Assembly (NCBI GenBank): GCA_958296005.1 | Contig: CATQHQ010000002.1 | Location: 124,001-188,000 of the forward strand | Source of the DNA: Longimicrobiales bacterium | GTDB lineage: Bacteria > Gemmatimonadota > Gemmatimonadetes > Longimicrobiales > Gaopeijiaceae | DNA: 64,000 bases | Direction: 5' to 3' | In this document: piece after piece, positions 34,846-43,665 of the stretch | How positions within the stretch are numbered: the stretch's first letter is position 1 | How the letters are laid out: each line of letters starts with the position of its first letter | The notes under the pieces: model-generated | What the model was told of the DNA's origin: nothing | The model's database searches: none | The model's input: the letters and a program-made list of their open reading frames with translations, nothing else | Position numbers and translations under genes: made by a program

Positions 34846-37505
34846 GGCGACGCCTCCTCGTTGCCCGGGGCGAAGTGGTCCGTCAGCTCCCAGAAGCCGG
34901 GCCCCTCCGGAAGGCGGCTCGTCCCCGGGGCCGTCGGTTCCCGTACCGGTGTGCCGCGCTTCCTGGTGCCGTGGTCCTGTGCGTCCTGGCCTGCAACGTC
35001 CTCGTCGTCTCCACCACCAGTCCCGCCGCCTTTCCCGGCTCCTCCGCCAGTCGCTCCCTGCTCGAGCGCCCCGAACGCCCGCGTGACTTCGGCGATCCGG
35101 TCGCCTGCGGCGGGCGCCACCAGCTCCTGCCCCAGCGTGTTGCGTCCCCGAAGCCCGATCTCGCGGGCGGCGAAGGGGGCGAGCGCGCCGCCCGCCGACA
35201 CGAGCATGACCTGGTCGTCCTCCAGCACTTCCAGCGCTGCTACCACGCCCCCGCAGTCGTCGTCCAGGAAGATGGCCTGCATCCCCAGCCCGCCACGCTT
35301 CTGCACGGAGAACTCGGCGAGGGGCGTTCGCTTTCCGACGCCGCCTTCCGTCACCATGAGCACCGAGGCGTCGCGCACCAGCACGAGCAGCCCCGCCACC
35401 TGGTCCCCGTCCCGAAGCTTCACGCCCTTCACCCCCTGGGCAGTCCGTCCAACGACCTTGACCTGGTCCTCCGCGAACCGGATGCCGCGACCGCTGCGGG
35501 TTACCATCAGGAAGTGGGCGTCCCCGGACGTGAGGGCGGCGTTCAGCACTTCGTCGCCGGGCCGGAGCGTCATGGCGATGAGGCCGCCGGGCCGCGGGTT
35601 GGAGAACTCCGCCAGCCGGGTGCGCTTCACCATGCCCATGCGGGTCGCGATCGCCACATGCCGGTCGGCGCCCAGGTCCTCCACGGGGACGATCGCCACG
35701 ACGGCGTCCCGCCTGTCCGCCTCCAACAGCCCGTATACCGACCTGCCCCGCGACGCCCGGCTGCCTTCCGGGACCCCTTCGACCCGCAGGAAGTGGACCC
35801 GGCCCCGGCGCGTGAAGACCAGAAGCCACCCCTGGGAGCGCGCGACCACGACTTGCTCGGTGTAGTCGTCCGGGTACTTGTCCATCTTCGCCTGGGACAT
35901 GCCGGACCTCACCCGCCGCTGGTAGAGGCGCATGGGGATCCGCTTGGCGTAGCCCTGGCGGGAGATCACCACCACCACGTTCTCGTCGGCCACGCTCGAC
36001 TGCACGTAGGACAGGTCGGCCGAGTCCTCCTGGCCCAGGATCTCCGTCCGCCGCTCGTCGCCGAAGCGCTCCACCACCTCGTCCAGCTCCTCCAGAACGA
36101 CCCGAAGCTGGAGCTTCTCGTCCCCCAGCACGGCCCGAAGCCGCCGGATGTCGATCACCAGGGCCGCTTCCCGCGCCCGCAGCTGGTCGCCCTCCAAGGC
36201 GGTGAGCTTGGCCAGCCGCATCTCCAGAATCGCCCCGGCCTGCACCTCGTCGAGCCCGAAGCGGTGCTGTAGCCGCTCCGACGCCTGCTCGCGGTCCGCC
36301 GACTGCCGGATAGTCGCGATCACCTCGTCGATATGGTCGAGCGCAAGCAGGAGCCCCCGGACGATGTGCAGGTCGGCCTCGGCCTTCTCCAGCTCGAAGC
36401 GGCAGCGTCTGCGGATCACGTCCAGCCGATGGTCCCGGTAGCGCTCCAGCAGCTCCTTGAGGGTGAACTCGCCGGGCTGCTTGCCGCCGTCCAGTGCCAG
36501 GAGGATCGCGCCGAAGGTGCACTGGAGGGCCGTCTTCTTGAAGAGGAGGGGCATGACCTGCGCCGGGTTCGCGCCACGCTTCAGCTCCACCACCAGCCGC
36601 ATCCCCTCGCGGTCCGACTCGTCCCGCAGGTCCGCCACATCCGGCAGCGCGCCCGTCCGAGCCAAGCCGGCGATCCGGTTGATTACCCGCAGCTTGGACA
36701 CGGCGTAGGGAAGCTCGGTTACGATCAGCTGCTTGCGGCCGCCCCGGAGCGCTTCGGTCGTCATGCGGGCCCGCATCGTCATCCGCCCGCGGCCGGTCTC
36801 GTACATCTTGCGGATGCCGTCGCGCCCCACGACGAACCCCCCGGTGGGGAAGTCGGGTCCCTTCACGTGGTTCATGAGGTCGGCGACGGTGCACGCCGGG
36901 TTGGCCACCAGGGTCCGCAGGGCGGCGGCCACCTCCCGCAGGTTGTGAGGCGGGACGTTCGTGCTCATCCCCACGGCGATCCCCGCGCTGCCGTTCACCA
37001 GCAGGTTGGGGATGCGGGACGGCAGGACGGTGGGCTCCTCGAGCCGGTCGTCGAAGTTGCTCTCCCAGCGGACCGTGTCCTTCTCGATCTCCGCCAGCAT
37101 CTCGCGGGCGACCAACGACAGGCGCGCCTCCGTGTACCGGTAGGCGGCGGCCGAATCGCCGTCGATCGAGCCGAAGTTCCCCTGCCCGTCCACCAGGGGG
37201 TAGCGCAGCGCGAACTCCTGGACCATGCGGACCAGGGCGTCGTACACCGCCGAGTCCCCGTGGGGGTGGTACTTGCCCAGGACCTCCCCGACGACGGTCG
37301 CGCTCTTCTTGTGGGGCCGGTCCGGCCGCAACCCGAGTCCGTGCATCGCGAAGAGGATCCGCCGGTGCACCGGCTTCAGGCCGTCCCTCACGTCTGGGAG
37401 CGCCCGCTGGACGATGACGCTCATCGAGTAGTCGAGGAAGGAGTCCCGCATCTCGCTCTCGATGACGCGGGGGAGGATGCGCTCGCGTTTTTGGGCTACG
37501 GACAT
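34842..37505 (-). CDS. Type IIA topoisomerase subunit A (GyrA/ParC-like)
   Basis: DNA cleavage/religation subunit of 887 residues. The N-terminal [18 protein letters not shown], the quinolone region [10 protein letters not shown] (S85 and D89, the sensitive-type residues) and the catalytic Y124 (YRYTEAR) are all conserved. A six-blade C-terminal DNA-wrapping domain follows residue 500. The GyrA-box position reads QRRVRSG (about 529-535) where gyrases have QRRGGKG, so the box is degraded. This may mark a topoisomerase IV-like or secondary gyrase subunit. The last 80 residues are a disordered Gly/Asp-rich tail. No gyrB/parE is adjacent. It overlaps the next gene by 4 bases. Confidence 0.93.
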   Translation of the reverse strand: MSVAQKRERILPRVIESEMRDSFLDYSMSVIVQRALPDVRDGLKPVHRRILFAMHGLGLRPDRPHKKSATVVGEVLGKYHPHGDSAVYDALVRMVQEFALRYPLVDGQGNFGSIDGDSAAAYRYTEARLSLVAREMLAEIEKDTVRWESNFDDRLEEPTVLPSRIPNLLVNGSAGIAVGMSTNVPPHNLREVAAALRTLVANPACTVADLMNHVKGPDFPTGGFVVGRDGIRKMYETGRGRMTMRARMTTEALRGGRKQLIVTELPYAVSKLRVINRIAGLARTGALPDVADLRDESDREGMRLVVELKRGANPAQVMPLLFKKTALQCTFGAILLALDGGKQPGEFTLKELLERYRDHRLDVIRRRCRFELEKAEADLHIVRGLLLALDHIDEVIATIRQSADREQASERLQHRFGLDEVQAGAILEMRLAKLTALEGDQLRAREAALVIDIRRLRAVLGDEKLQLRVVLEELDEVVERFGDERRTEILGQEDSADLSYVQSSVADENVVVVISRQGYAKRIPMRLYQRRVRSGMSQAKMDKYPDDYTEQVVVARSQGWLLVFTRRGRVHFLRVEGVPEGSRASRGRSVYGLLEADRRDAVVAIVPVEDLGADRHVAIATRMGMVKRTRLAEFSNPRPGGLIAMTLRPGDEVLNAALTSGDAHFLMVTRSGRGIRFAEDQVKVVGRTAQGVKGVKLRDGDQVAGLLVLVRDASVLMVTEGGVGKRTPLAEFSVQKRGGLGMQAIFLDDDCGGVVAALEVLEDDQVMLVSAGGALAPFAAREIGLRGRNTLGQELVAPAAGDRIAEVTRAFGALEQGATGGGAGKGGGTGGGDDEDVAGQDAQDHGTRKRGTPVREPTAPGTSRLPEGPGFWELTDHFAPGNEEASP

Positions 37506-37551
37506 TCAGGCTCCCTGGGGGCGGCGGGGATCACGCCATGGAACCTACCAT

Positions 37552-38376
37552 CTACCGCCAAGCGCCCGGGACCATCCCCCTCTCCACCACCTCCACTTCG
37601 TCGCCCACCCGAAGCCGCCCGGGGCCGTGGTGGACCGCGTTGAGGCCGAAGTACGCCTTGTCCTCGATCCGCCGGTACTTCGCCAACGTGCGAAGGGGCT
37701 CCGAGTCGGGGTCCCGGGCCCCGCTCTGCTGGTCGTGGGTGGTGACCTTGCACCGCGCGCACAGCTTCACCCCGCTGAAGGCGAGCTCCCCCGCCGCGAA
37801 CCGCCGCCACCGGTCCTCCTCGTGGGGCCGGGCGCCCGCCACGACCACGTTGGGGCGGAAGCGCTCCACAGGGATCGCCCGCCCGGCGCGACGCGCCAAC
37901 TCCTCCACCGAGCCCTCGCCCACGACCAGCACCGGGTAGCCGTCTGCGAACCCGACTCGGTGGCCCTCGGCGTACGTCGGGTCCGTGGCGCGCTCGGCGT
38001 CCCTGCCCATGAACACCAGGCGGTAGTCCCCTGCGAGCGCTTCCGACATCCACTGGTCGACGATCGGCGGTCCGGTGCTGGCGTCCACCTCCGCCTCCCA
38101 CACCCGAACCCGGGTCGTCGGCCCGTCGAAGGCGACGGGAACGGAGAGGGTGCCGACGCCCGGCGCTTCCAGGGTCATCTCGCCGTCCGCCAGGCGAGGG
38201 CGCACGGTGGCCAGCCCGGGCACCTCCCGCTGGGTGACGAAGAGGCCGCTGGGCCGGACCACCATCCAGCGCCGGTCGAAGACGGGGCCGACGTCGTCGA
38301 ACTCCGCGGCATCCACGTCGGTTCCCTGGGCGCCCTTGACGGGGTGGATGCGAAGGCGGGCGATGCTGGGAGTCAT
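37552..38376 (-). CDS. MOSC domain protein (molybdenum cofactor sulfurase-like)
   Basis: Protein of 274 residues. The N-terminal MOSC_N beta-barrel (ARLRIHPVKGAQGTD, FDRRWMVV, FVTQREVPGLA) is followed by the MOSC domain (VERFRPNVVVAG, FSGVKLCARCKVTTHDQQSG, LRTLAKYR). The conserved Cys in CARCKVTT is the family's proposed sulfur or metal site. Relatives (YcbX, mARC) reduce N-hydroxylated compounds with molybdenum cofactor. It overlaps the CPBP gene by 4 bases and is 46 bases upstream of the topoisomerase gene. Confidence 0.88.
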   Translation of the reverse strand: MTPSIARLRIHPVKGAQGTDVDAAEFDDVGPVFDRRWMVVRPSGLFVTQREVPGLATVRPRLADGEMTLEAPGVGTLSVPVAFDGPTTRVRVWEAEVDASTGPPIVDQWMSEALAGDYRLVFMGRDAERATDPTYAEGHRVGFADGYPVLVVGEGSVEELARRAGRAIPVERFRPNVVVAGARPHEEDRWRRFAAGELAFSGVKLCARCKVTTHDQQSGARDPDSEPLRTLAKYRRIEDKAYFGLNAVHHGPGRLRVGDEVEVVERGMVPGAWR

Positions 38377-39161
38377 GGGCTGGGCCTCTGGGGTTCGGCT
38401 TCGTCGCCGACGAGCGAGCGGGCCAACGCCAGCCCGATCAGCAAGTCCAGCGCCGCGTGGGCGAAGATCGACGGCCACAGGCTCCCCGTCCAGCCGACCC
38501 CAGCCGCCAGCCAAAGTCCCAGCAGGCCGGTCCGCAACATCCCGTGGCGGCCTTGGTAGGCGTGGAGGAGGCCGAACGCCGCGGCGGCGGGCAGGGCGGC
38601 CAAGAGGTAGGAACCGGTCCACGGCATCAGGAACGCCGGCAGGAAGCCCCGGAAGACGATCTCTTCGAAGACGCCGGCGGCAACCGACAGCAGAGCGAAC
38701 ACGAGCTTCTCCGTCGGCGTTGCAGGCATGATTTCGCGCACGACGGCCGTCTCCTGCCATCCGAAGGCGGGCGACGCGAGCTTGAAGGCGTAGGCGACGA
38801 CAACGCCGCCCGCCGTGAGGACGCCGGCCGCGGCGAGGATGCCGCCGAGCCCAGGCGTCCGACCCGCCGACGGGAACAGCCAGATCGTCGGTTGAGCCGG
38901 AAGCCCGCGCGCCAGCCACAACACCGGGAGGCCGATCGCCGCCAGGACCAGAATGGAGCTGACGTACGCCTCCAGGCGGTGCTGTCGCAGATCGAAGCCC
39001 GACGGCAGCCGCTGGGCGAGCGCAGCCGCCGGAAGCAGGATCAGACAGCTCGCGGCCGCCGCCGACTGCGCCACGTTCCCCAGACCTCCGACCGCGAACG
39101 CCCCAGCGAGCACGGCAGCGCCGGCACCCGTCGCCAGCCATCGGCGTCGGCCAAACGTCAC
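38373..39161 (-). CDS. CPBP family intramembrane glutamic endopeptidase
   Basis: Multi-pass membrane protein of 262 residues with about seven hydrophobic segments. The CPBP/Abi motifs are ordered correctly: GVFEEIVFRG (EExxxR), FGLLHAYQG (FxxxH) and HAALDLL (HxxxD). Members include prenyl-CAAX proteases and bacteriocin-immunity or membrane-stress proteases; the substrate is unknown. It is coupled to the MOSC gene by a 4-bp overlap. Confidence 0.88.
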   Translation of the reverse strand: MTFGRRRWLATGAGAAVLAGAFAVGGLGNVAQSAAAASCLILLPAAALAQRLPSGFDLRQHRLEAYVSSILVLAAIGLPVLWLARGLPAQPTIWLFPSAGRTPGLGGILAAAGVLTAGGVVVAYAFKLASPAFGWQETAVVREIMPATPTEKLVFALLSVAAGVFEEIVFRGFLPAFLMPWTGSYLLAALPAAAAFGLLHAYQGRHGMLRTGLLGLWLAAGVGWTGSLWPSIFAHAALDLLIGLALARSLVGDEAEPQRPSP

Positions 39162-39265
39162 CGAGCCCTCCAGCCGATTGACCCGGCCCGTCGCCGGCTT
39201 CTAACATTGGGTGCACCTTCGAGGCGCCACCGCGCGTCGCCCCTTCTGCCCCGAGATAGAACGCG

Positions 39266-39577
39266 ATGTCCAACTCGGTCGCCTTCAAGGCCGTCTTCCG
39301 CGTGATCGACGCCTACGACCATCCCCACGGAGGAAGGATCCTGCGCCTGCGCCTCGGGAAGGGAGAGCCGCCGACGCTGCGGGAGCTCAGGGGCGGCACG
39401 ATGACGGCCACCTCGGAGACCGGCGAGTCCGCTCGGCTGAACGTCTCCGGCTTCTCCGCGGCGGGAGGCAAGCCCTCCGACGGTCGGCTGGCGAGAACCG
39501 GCCGGATCGACGTTCACGTCACCGGCGAAGGCGCCCGGCCGGTGGACGTCGGTTGGGAGGTGGCCGGACCGGTCTGA
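39266..39577 (+). CDS. Conserved small protein, unknown function
   Basis: Small soluble protein of 103 residues. It begins MSNSVAFKAVFRVIDAYDHPHGGRILRLRLG and ends with a beta-rich IDVHVTGEGARPVDVGWEVAGPV. It has no Cys, no signal peptide and no membrane segment. The pattern suggests one beta-sandwich or barrel domain. I do not recognise the family. It stands alone, divergent from the CPBP gene and convergent with a lipoprotein gene that ends 2 bases beyond it. Confidence 0.65.
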   Translation: MSNSVAFKAVFRVIDAYDHPHGGRILRLRLGKGEPPTLRELRGGTMTATSETGESARLNVSGFSAAGGKPSDGRLARTGRIDVHVTGEGARPVDVGWEVAGPV

Positions 39578-39579
39578 AC

Positions 39580-40305
39580 TCAATCTTGCCGGGAGCCTCC
39601 CCGCAGCCCAGGGGGCTCCCGCTCGAACGTCAGACGGAACCAATCCCTGTAGGCGTCGGTGCGCTCCGGGTTCTCCGCCATGTACTCTTTTCGGGCTTCG
39701 ACGAAGGCGTCGGGCCGCGCGGTGAGGACGAACTCGTCCAGGAAGTCGTTCTCCTTGGCGTAGACCAGCTCGTCGAGCAGCCCGTACGGCGGCGCGTCGA
39801 GGATCGACCTTTGGTACAGCCAGACGTCGGCCACTCGGGAGAGGATCGCCTTCTCCAGCTCGAACTCGTCGGCGTCCTCGCCTTCGGGAAGCCATCGGTC
39901 GAGGCGGCCCTGGACCGCCATCAGATGGTAGTGGGCGTAGATCGTGTAGAGCTGGCTGCCGGCCGACCTGCCCTGGACGCTGATACGGGCGGTGTCGCCG
40001 GACTCGGTCACCTCCAGGCTCTCCCACGGGTAGACGGGCCCCTCCGCGGCGTCGGTGTAGATCATGAAGGAAGGGTCCATCTGGATGCTGTCCCACTGTT
40101 CCCTGATCCAGGCGTCCACTTCCTCCATGCGTTCCTTGGCCGGGGCGAGGCGCTCCCCGGAGTGGACGACGAGCCGCCGGGGCTCCGGGAGCTCCAGTTC
40201 GCCCGAACCGCAGGCGCCCGAACCGAAGGCGGCGACGCCGGCCAGAAGGACGGTGCGCAAGAGAGGCGCGGGCGGGGAGAATCGGTGTGTTGCGGTGTCG
40301 GACAT
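39580..40305 (-). CDS. Putative lipoprotein, unknown function
   Basis: Exported protein of 241 residues. The N-terminal stretch LLRTVLLAGVAAFGSGAC has a lipobox-like Cys near residue 32, following a longer than usual polar start. The mature part is helical and acidic with many Glu, Trp and Tyr residues (EEVDAWIREQWDSIQMD, LEKAILSRVADVWLYQRS). I recognise no domain. It is transcribed alone towards the small gene at 39266. Confidence 0.65.
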   Translation of the reverse strand: MSDTATHRFSPPAPLLRTVLLAGVAAFGSGACGSGELELPEPRRLVVHSGERLAPAKERMEEVDAWIREQWDSIQMDPSFMIYTDAAEGPVYPWESLEVTESGDTARISVQGRSAGSQLYTIYAHYHLMAVQGRLDRWLPEGEDADEFELEKAILSRVADVWLYQRSILDAPPYGLLDELVYAKENDFLDEFVLTARPDAFVEARKEYMAENPERTDAYRDWFRLTFEREPPGLRGGSRQD

Positions 40306-40389
40306 CGGTGCTTTCTTGTGGCCGGGGGTCCTCTAGGGAGGCAACCTGTTGCGGAAGAACGTATTCTAACCCCTCGGACGGGTTCCAGG

Positions 40390-40427
40390 TTCCCGCTGGA
40401 GGATCGACTTCCCGCTGGAGGATCGAC
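40390..40427. repeat. 19-bp perfect tandem repeat
   Basis: Two exact head-to-tail copies of the 19-mer TTCCCGCTGGAGGATCGAC (40390-40408 and 40409-40427), followed by a degraded third copy. It lies between the divergent lipoprotein and a GTG-started gene, in the likely promoter region. Binding by a regulator or replication slippage are both possible. Confidence 0.75.
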
Positions 40428-40468
40428 GAGCCCGGTGGGAGACCGATAGACGCACAGGGGGATCGAAC

Positions 40469-41038
40469 GTGAGATCGGACGGGAGCAAGCCTGGGATCGT
40501 CGCCCCAGCCGCCGGGGCTGCGTCGGCCATGACGCCCACCGAACTCGGGGAGCATCTGGCCCGCTTGGTATGGGAGAGCCTCTCGGACACCCTCACCGAC
40601 GACCGAAGCCTCGTGGTCCTGGACCGCCTCGGCGTACTGGGAACCGACGGGACGCCCAACGCGAGGGCGTCCGAGGAGCTCCTCATCTTCCTGCTGTGGG
40701 CCCACACTCGGGGCATCCAGCAGGCGTACGCGGAACGAGCGGCGCGACTTGCCCGGGCTGCGCTGGACGAGCTGCACCGCGCCGTCTTCGAGGACATGGT
40801 GGCCGCCGGCTCCCCCAGGAAGGAGCTGCCGATCTTCGAGCAGCGGGTCAGGGCGCGCTACGCCGAGTACCGGCAGGCCGCGGAGGCGTCCGATCACGCA
40901 GTGGGGTCGGCGGTGCTCCGGTCGATAGGCGGACGGGCCGGCGGAAGCGACGACGCCGGAGTGCTGGCGGCGTGGGCCGTGGGCGTTGCGGCTCCGGTGG
41001 GCGACTTCTACGCCGAGGTGGACTTGTTGGAAGGCTGA
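40469..41038 (+). CDS. Conserved protein, unknown function
   Basis: Soluble, largely helical protein of 189 residues with a GTG start preceded by AGGGGGAT. It carries helix-forming segments rich in Ala, Arg and Glu (HTRGIQQAYAERAARLARAALDEL and PIFEQRVRARYAEYRQA), so a helical bundle is likely. It has no signal peptide, Cys or membrane segment. I do not recognise it. Its 3' end overlaps the convergent zinc-ribbon gene at 41008 by 31 bases. Confidence 0.7.
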   Translation: MRSDGSKPGIVAPAAGAASAMTPTELGEHLARLVWESLSDTLTDDRSLVVLDRLGVLGTDGTPNARASEELLIFLLWAHTRGIQQAYAERAARLARAALDELHRAVFEDMVAAGSPRKELPIFEQRVRARYAEYRQAAEASDHAVGSAVLRSIGGRAGGSDDAGVLAAWAVGVAAPVGDFYAEVDLLEG

Positions 41039-41208
41039 CCCGGGTCGACGGGGCTGGTCGTCTCCTGCCAGCGCAGGACCTCGAAGGGGCTCCGGCACTC
41101 GGCGCACCACCAAGTCGAGAGAGAGGCGTGGCTGCCGAAGGTGGACGCGAGCTCGGTCCGGCGACCGTTGCAGAACGGACAAGGCGGCGACGGCGCAACT
41201 CCGCCCAT
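41008..41208 (-). CDS. Split PaaD C-terminal zinc ribbon
   Basis: Small protein of 66 residues with CPFCNGRRTELASTFGS ... WWCAECRSPFEV, a two-CxxC zinc ribbon. The FGS-x-Cys spacing and the tail match the C-terminal end of E. coli PaaD (the assembly factor of phenylacetyl-CoA epoxidase), which carries the ribbon after its DUF59 domain. Here the DUF59 part is a separate gene at 42253-42663, with paaB and paaC between. It starts 8 bases after the paaC stop, so it is in the same transcript. Its short length and the unusual split make it easy to miss. Confidence 0.75.
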   Translation of the reverse strand: MGGVAPSPPCPFCNGRRTELASTFGSHASLSTWWCAECRSPFEVLRWQETTSPVDPGQPSNKSTSA

Positions 41209-41216
41209 CGGTCCGC

Positions 41217-42029
41217 CTACTCGAGCTTGCCCATGAGCGACCGGTTGCGGTCGCCCCGCGCCCGCTCCACGGCCTCGATGCCGGGGGCGCCCGAGCCGCG
41301 TCGACGCTTCGGGTCCCAGTCTCCCCGCATGGGTATGACGTGGTCCAGATCGATCTCCACCATGCCCAGCAGCTCGCCGACCCGCTCCTCGTAGCGGGCC
41401 CGCACCCGGTCCTGCCTCCACACCAGCAGATCTCCCGCGATGACCTCGTACAGGTGGTCTTGAGGCAGCAGCCAGCCCAGCGTGGACGGGAGCATCGCCC
41501 GGGCCGCCGCTTGCAACCGCGCCGCGCCTTCGCCCCCGGCGTCTGCCAGCCGCCGGAACCACGCCTCGCCGAACTGCCAGTGGAACTCCTCCTCCGCCAG
41601 CATCTTGGGGATCCGCGAACGCGCCGGGTTGAAGCTCTGGTCGCCGAACGATTCCAGGGCCACCGCAAGGGCGCCGTCCACCACCACCACCGCTGCCACG
41701 AACGCCGCCCAGTCGGCGAAGGGCTCGTCCAGCGCCGGGGCCGAACACCATTCGTCGGCGAGACGCGTGTACTCGAGCTCCCACGCGATCAGGTCGAAGT
41801 GCTTCACCATCGAGTAGAGCAGGCGAGCGTGGCCCCATTCGTCCTGAGCCATGGAGGACGCCGCGATTCCGGTCTCGATCGAGGGACTTCCCAAGAGCCA
41901 GTCGCTGTAGCGAATTCCCAGTATCCGCTTGGTGTCCGCCAAGGTGACGATATGGAGGGGAAGACGCTTCACGGCGTCTTCGCTCATCCAAGTGTCGCCG
42001 ACCTCCGTAAGACGGCTGCCGGTACTCAC
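41217..42029 (-). CDS. paaC: 1,2-phenylacetyl-CoA epoxidase, subunit C
   Basis: Structural, non-catalytic subunit of 270 residues that forms a heterodimer with PaaA in the epoxidase complex. The helical core shows LGIRYSDWLLGSPSIETGIAASSMAQDEWGHARLLYSMV and MLAEEEFHWQFGEAWFRRL, the PaaC patterns. I chose the GTG overlapping the paaB stop (GTGA) since the longer ORF includes 30 residues of paaB-antisense origin. The C-terminal 40 residues are Arg-rich. Confidence 0.9.
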   Translation of the reverse strand: MSTGSRLTEVGDTWMSEDAVKRLPLHIVTLADTKRILGIRYSDWLLGSPSIETGIAASSMAQDEWGHARLLYSMVKHFDLIAWELEYTRLADEWCSAPALDEPFADWAAFVAAVVVVDGALAVALESFGDQSFNPARSRIPKMLAEEEFHWQFGEAWFRRLADAGGEGAARLQAAARAMLPSTLGWLLPQDHLYEVIAGDLLVWRQDRVRARYEERVGELLGMVEIDLDHVIPMRGDWDPKRRRGSGAPGIEAVERARGDRNRSLMGKLE

Positions 42030-42256
42030 TTTCCCCACGGTCCGTCGTGTCGGTTGACGGGAAGGACCGCCCGTCGCGGGACCACGCACATCTCGAACCA
42101 GTTCTCCTCGTCGTACGTCTTCCATGCGTAGACCTTGGCCAGCGCGTCGCCGGGGGCGTCTACGTAGCCCACGTGGCGCAACGGCTCGCCCCGCTTCTTG
42201 CGCGCAAACACGTCGTACACGCTCTCCCCCAAGGCACCCGGCGACGGATCGGTCAC
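42026..42256 (-). CDS. paaB: 1,2-phenylacetyl-CoA epoxidase, subunit B
   Basis: Small subunit of 76 residues bridging PaaAC dimers. VYDVFARKKRGEPLRHVGYVDA and YAWKTYDEENWFEMCVVPR are the family hallmarks. The GTG start overlaps the stop of the preceding DUF59 gene, and its own stop overlaps the paaC start. It is shorter than E. coli PaaB (about 95) mainly at the ends. Confidence 0.9.
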   Translation of the reverse strand: MTDPSPGALGESVYDVFARKKRGEPLRHVGYVDAPGDALAKVYAWKTYDEENWFEMCVVPRRAVLPVNRHDGPWGK

Positions 42257-42663
42257 GCGCTCACCCCGAAGCCCCGCAGCTGCTTTCGTCCCCGCTCGGT
42301 GATCATGCTCGTCGTCCACGGCGGGTGCCACACCTCCCTGATCTCCACGGAGCGGACCCATGGCTCCAGCGACACCCGGTCCCGCACGTCCTGCTTGATG
42401 AAGTCCATGCACGGGCACGCCGTGGCGGTGAAGGTCAGGTCGATCCGAGCCGCTCCTCGGTCGAACGCCACGCCGTAGACCAGCCCCAAGTCCACCAAAG
42501 AGATCGGCAGCTCGGGGTCCAAGACCTCGCAAAGAACCGCGCGGACGGCGGCGGCCCCGTCCTCCGGCGGTGCCTCCTTCGGCGCGGACCACTGGTCCCG
42601 TCCCCCTCCCGCCGCCGGCCAGGCGCCGGGGTGTCGAGCGCGAAGGGTCGCTAGTTGAACCAC
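42253..42663 (-). CDS. paaD: PaaD N-terminal half: DUF59/MIP18-type metal-sulfur assembly protein
   Basis: Protein of 136 residues with the DUF59 fold: VRAVLCEVLDPELPISLVDLGLVYGV, ATACPCMDFIKQDV and WHPPWTTSMITERGRKQL. The conserved Cys in CPCMD is the proposed metal or Fe-S handling residue. It matches the first two-thirds of PaaD, but the zinc ribbon is missing and found as a separate gene at 41008. The only usable start upstream of the fold is a GTG at 42663 that overlaps paaA by 13 bases, so the first 25 residues are uncertain. It is probably needed for maturation of the PaaAC diiron site. Confidence 0.82.
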   Translation of the reverse strand: MVQLATLRARHPGAWPAAGGGRDQWSAPKEAPPEDGAAAVRAVLCEVLDPELPISLVDLGLVYGVAFDRGAARIDLTFTATACPCMDFIKQDVRDRVSLEPWVRSVEIREVWHPPWTTSMITERGRKQLRGFGVSA

Positions 42664-43637
42664 GACGCCACCGTGTCCCGAGACCGGCGGATCGACTCCA
42701 CGTAGATCTCGTTCATCGGCCCCCGGCCTTTCCAGCGTTCGAACACCTGGTTCCAGCTGATCTCGCCCTCGGCGAAGAGCCACTGCTTGGCGTCCGGGTC
42801 GTACTCGCAGGGGAACGGGTAGTCCAGCACGTACTCGTCCAGCCGCTCGCAGTAGTGGGCGGGGACCTTCAACCCCAGCCGCTCGCACAGGGGCACCGTG
42901 GACGCCATCCACACCTGCCTCAGCTCGTCGTTGGTCAGCCCCTTGAGCCGATAGTCGAGCTGCCCGCTGTGGCGCTTCAGGTGGTCCGGCAGACCGAACC
43001 ACTCGACCGTCATGGGGAACATCCAGTCCACGCACCGCTGGAGCAGAGCGGAGGCGGTCCTTCCCGACCGGACCAGCCGGCGCATCCAGACTTCGCCGTG
43101 GCGAAGGTGGAAGGTCTCCTCCATGTCCACCTTCACCAGCGCCCGCTTCAGGGGACCGTAGGACGTGTTCCGGTGCACATCCCCCAGCAGCGTGATCCCC
43201 GCTCGGTCGAAGAAGCCGTTGGCCACCACGAGCTCCGCCCAGTTGTCCAGCGGCTGGTCGAAGCCGTAGGGGTGCTTGAACTGGTGGGGCTCCCGCCCGT
43301 AGACGAGCTGCTCCTTGGATTCGCCCAGGTCCTCCAGCAGCCGGTACGCGATGTTCGCGTGCGCCAGCTCGTCCTGAATGATGGCATGGGCGCTCACCTG
43401 GGTGTTGGCTGTCGGCGCGTGGCGGGCCGCGAACCAGTAGGCCGGGGCGCTCATCAGCTCCGTGTCCGCCTGGACCGTGAGCTGCACGACCAGGGCCTTC
43501 CGGTATCCCGGCGTCATCTCCGCGGGCGACTCGAGGATGTAGCCGCCTTGAACCTTGGCCTTCAGAGCCGCCTCGGCCTCCAGCTCTTTGGCCTTGCGTT
43601 CCTGGGCCGTCAGCTCGTAGTCGGCGTACTCGGGCAT
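42651..43637 (-). CDS. paaA: 1,2-phenylacetyl-CoA epoxidase, catalytic subunit A
   Basis: Diiron catalytic subunit of 328 residues that epoxidises the aromatic ring of phenylacetyl-CoA in aerobic phenylacetate catabolism. Iron-ligand motifs are visible as IIQDELAHANIAYRLLEDLG (ExxH) and KVDMEETFHLRHGEVWM (E...ExxH). RGPMNEIYVESIRRSRDTV at the end is typical. It is followed within the same transcript by the DUF59 gene, paaB, paaC and the zinc ribbon. No paaE reductase, paaK ligase or paaG-Z is in the window, so the rest of the pathway lies elsewhere. Confidence 0.95.
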   Translation of the reverse strand: MPEYADYELTAQERKAKELEAEAALKAKVQGGYILESPAEMTPGYRKALVVQLTVQADTELMSAPAYWFAARHAPTANTQVSAHAIIQDELAHANIAYRLLEDLGESKEQLVYGREPHQFKHPYGFDQPLDNWAELVVANGFFDRAGITLLGDVHRNTSYGPLKRALVKVDMEETFHLRHGEVWMRRLVRSGRTASALLQRCVDWMFPMTVEWFGLPDHLKRHSGQLDYRLKGLTNDELRQVWMASTVPLCERLGLKVPAHYCERLDEYVLDYPFPCEYDPDAKQWLFAEGEISWNQVFERWKGRGPMNEIYVESIRRSRDTVASWFN

Positions 43638-43665
43638 CGAGTCTCTCCTCTTCTGGCGCTCGGCG

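Noticed and set aside
39158-41668. Long minus-strand frame of about 836 codons across several genes
   Set aside because: It crosses real genes on both strands in shadow frames, and the translation is Arg/Gly/Pro-rich without motifs.
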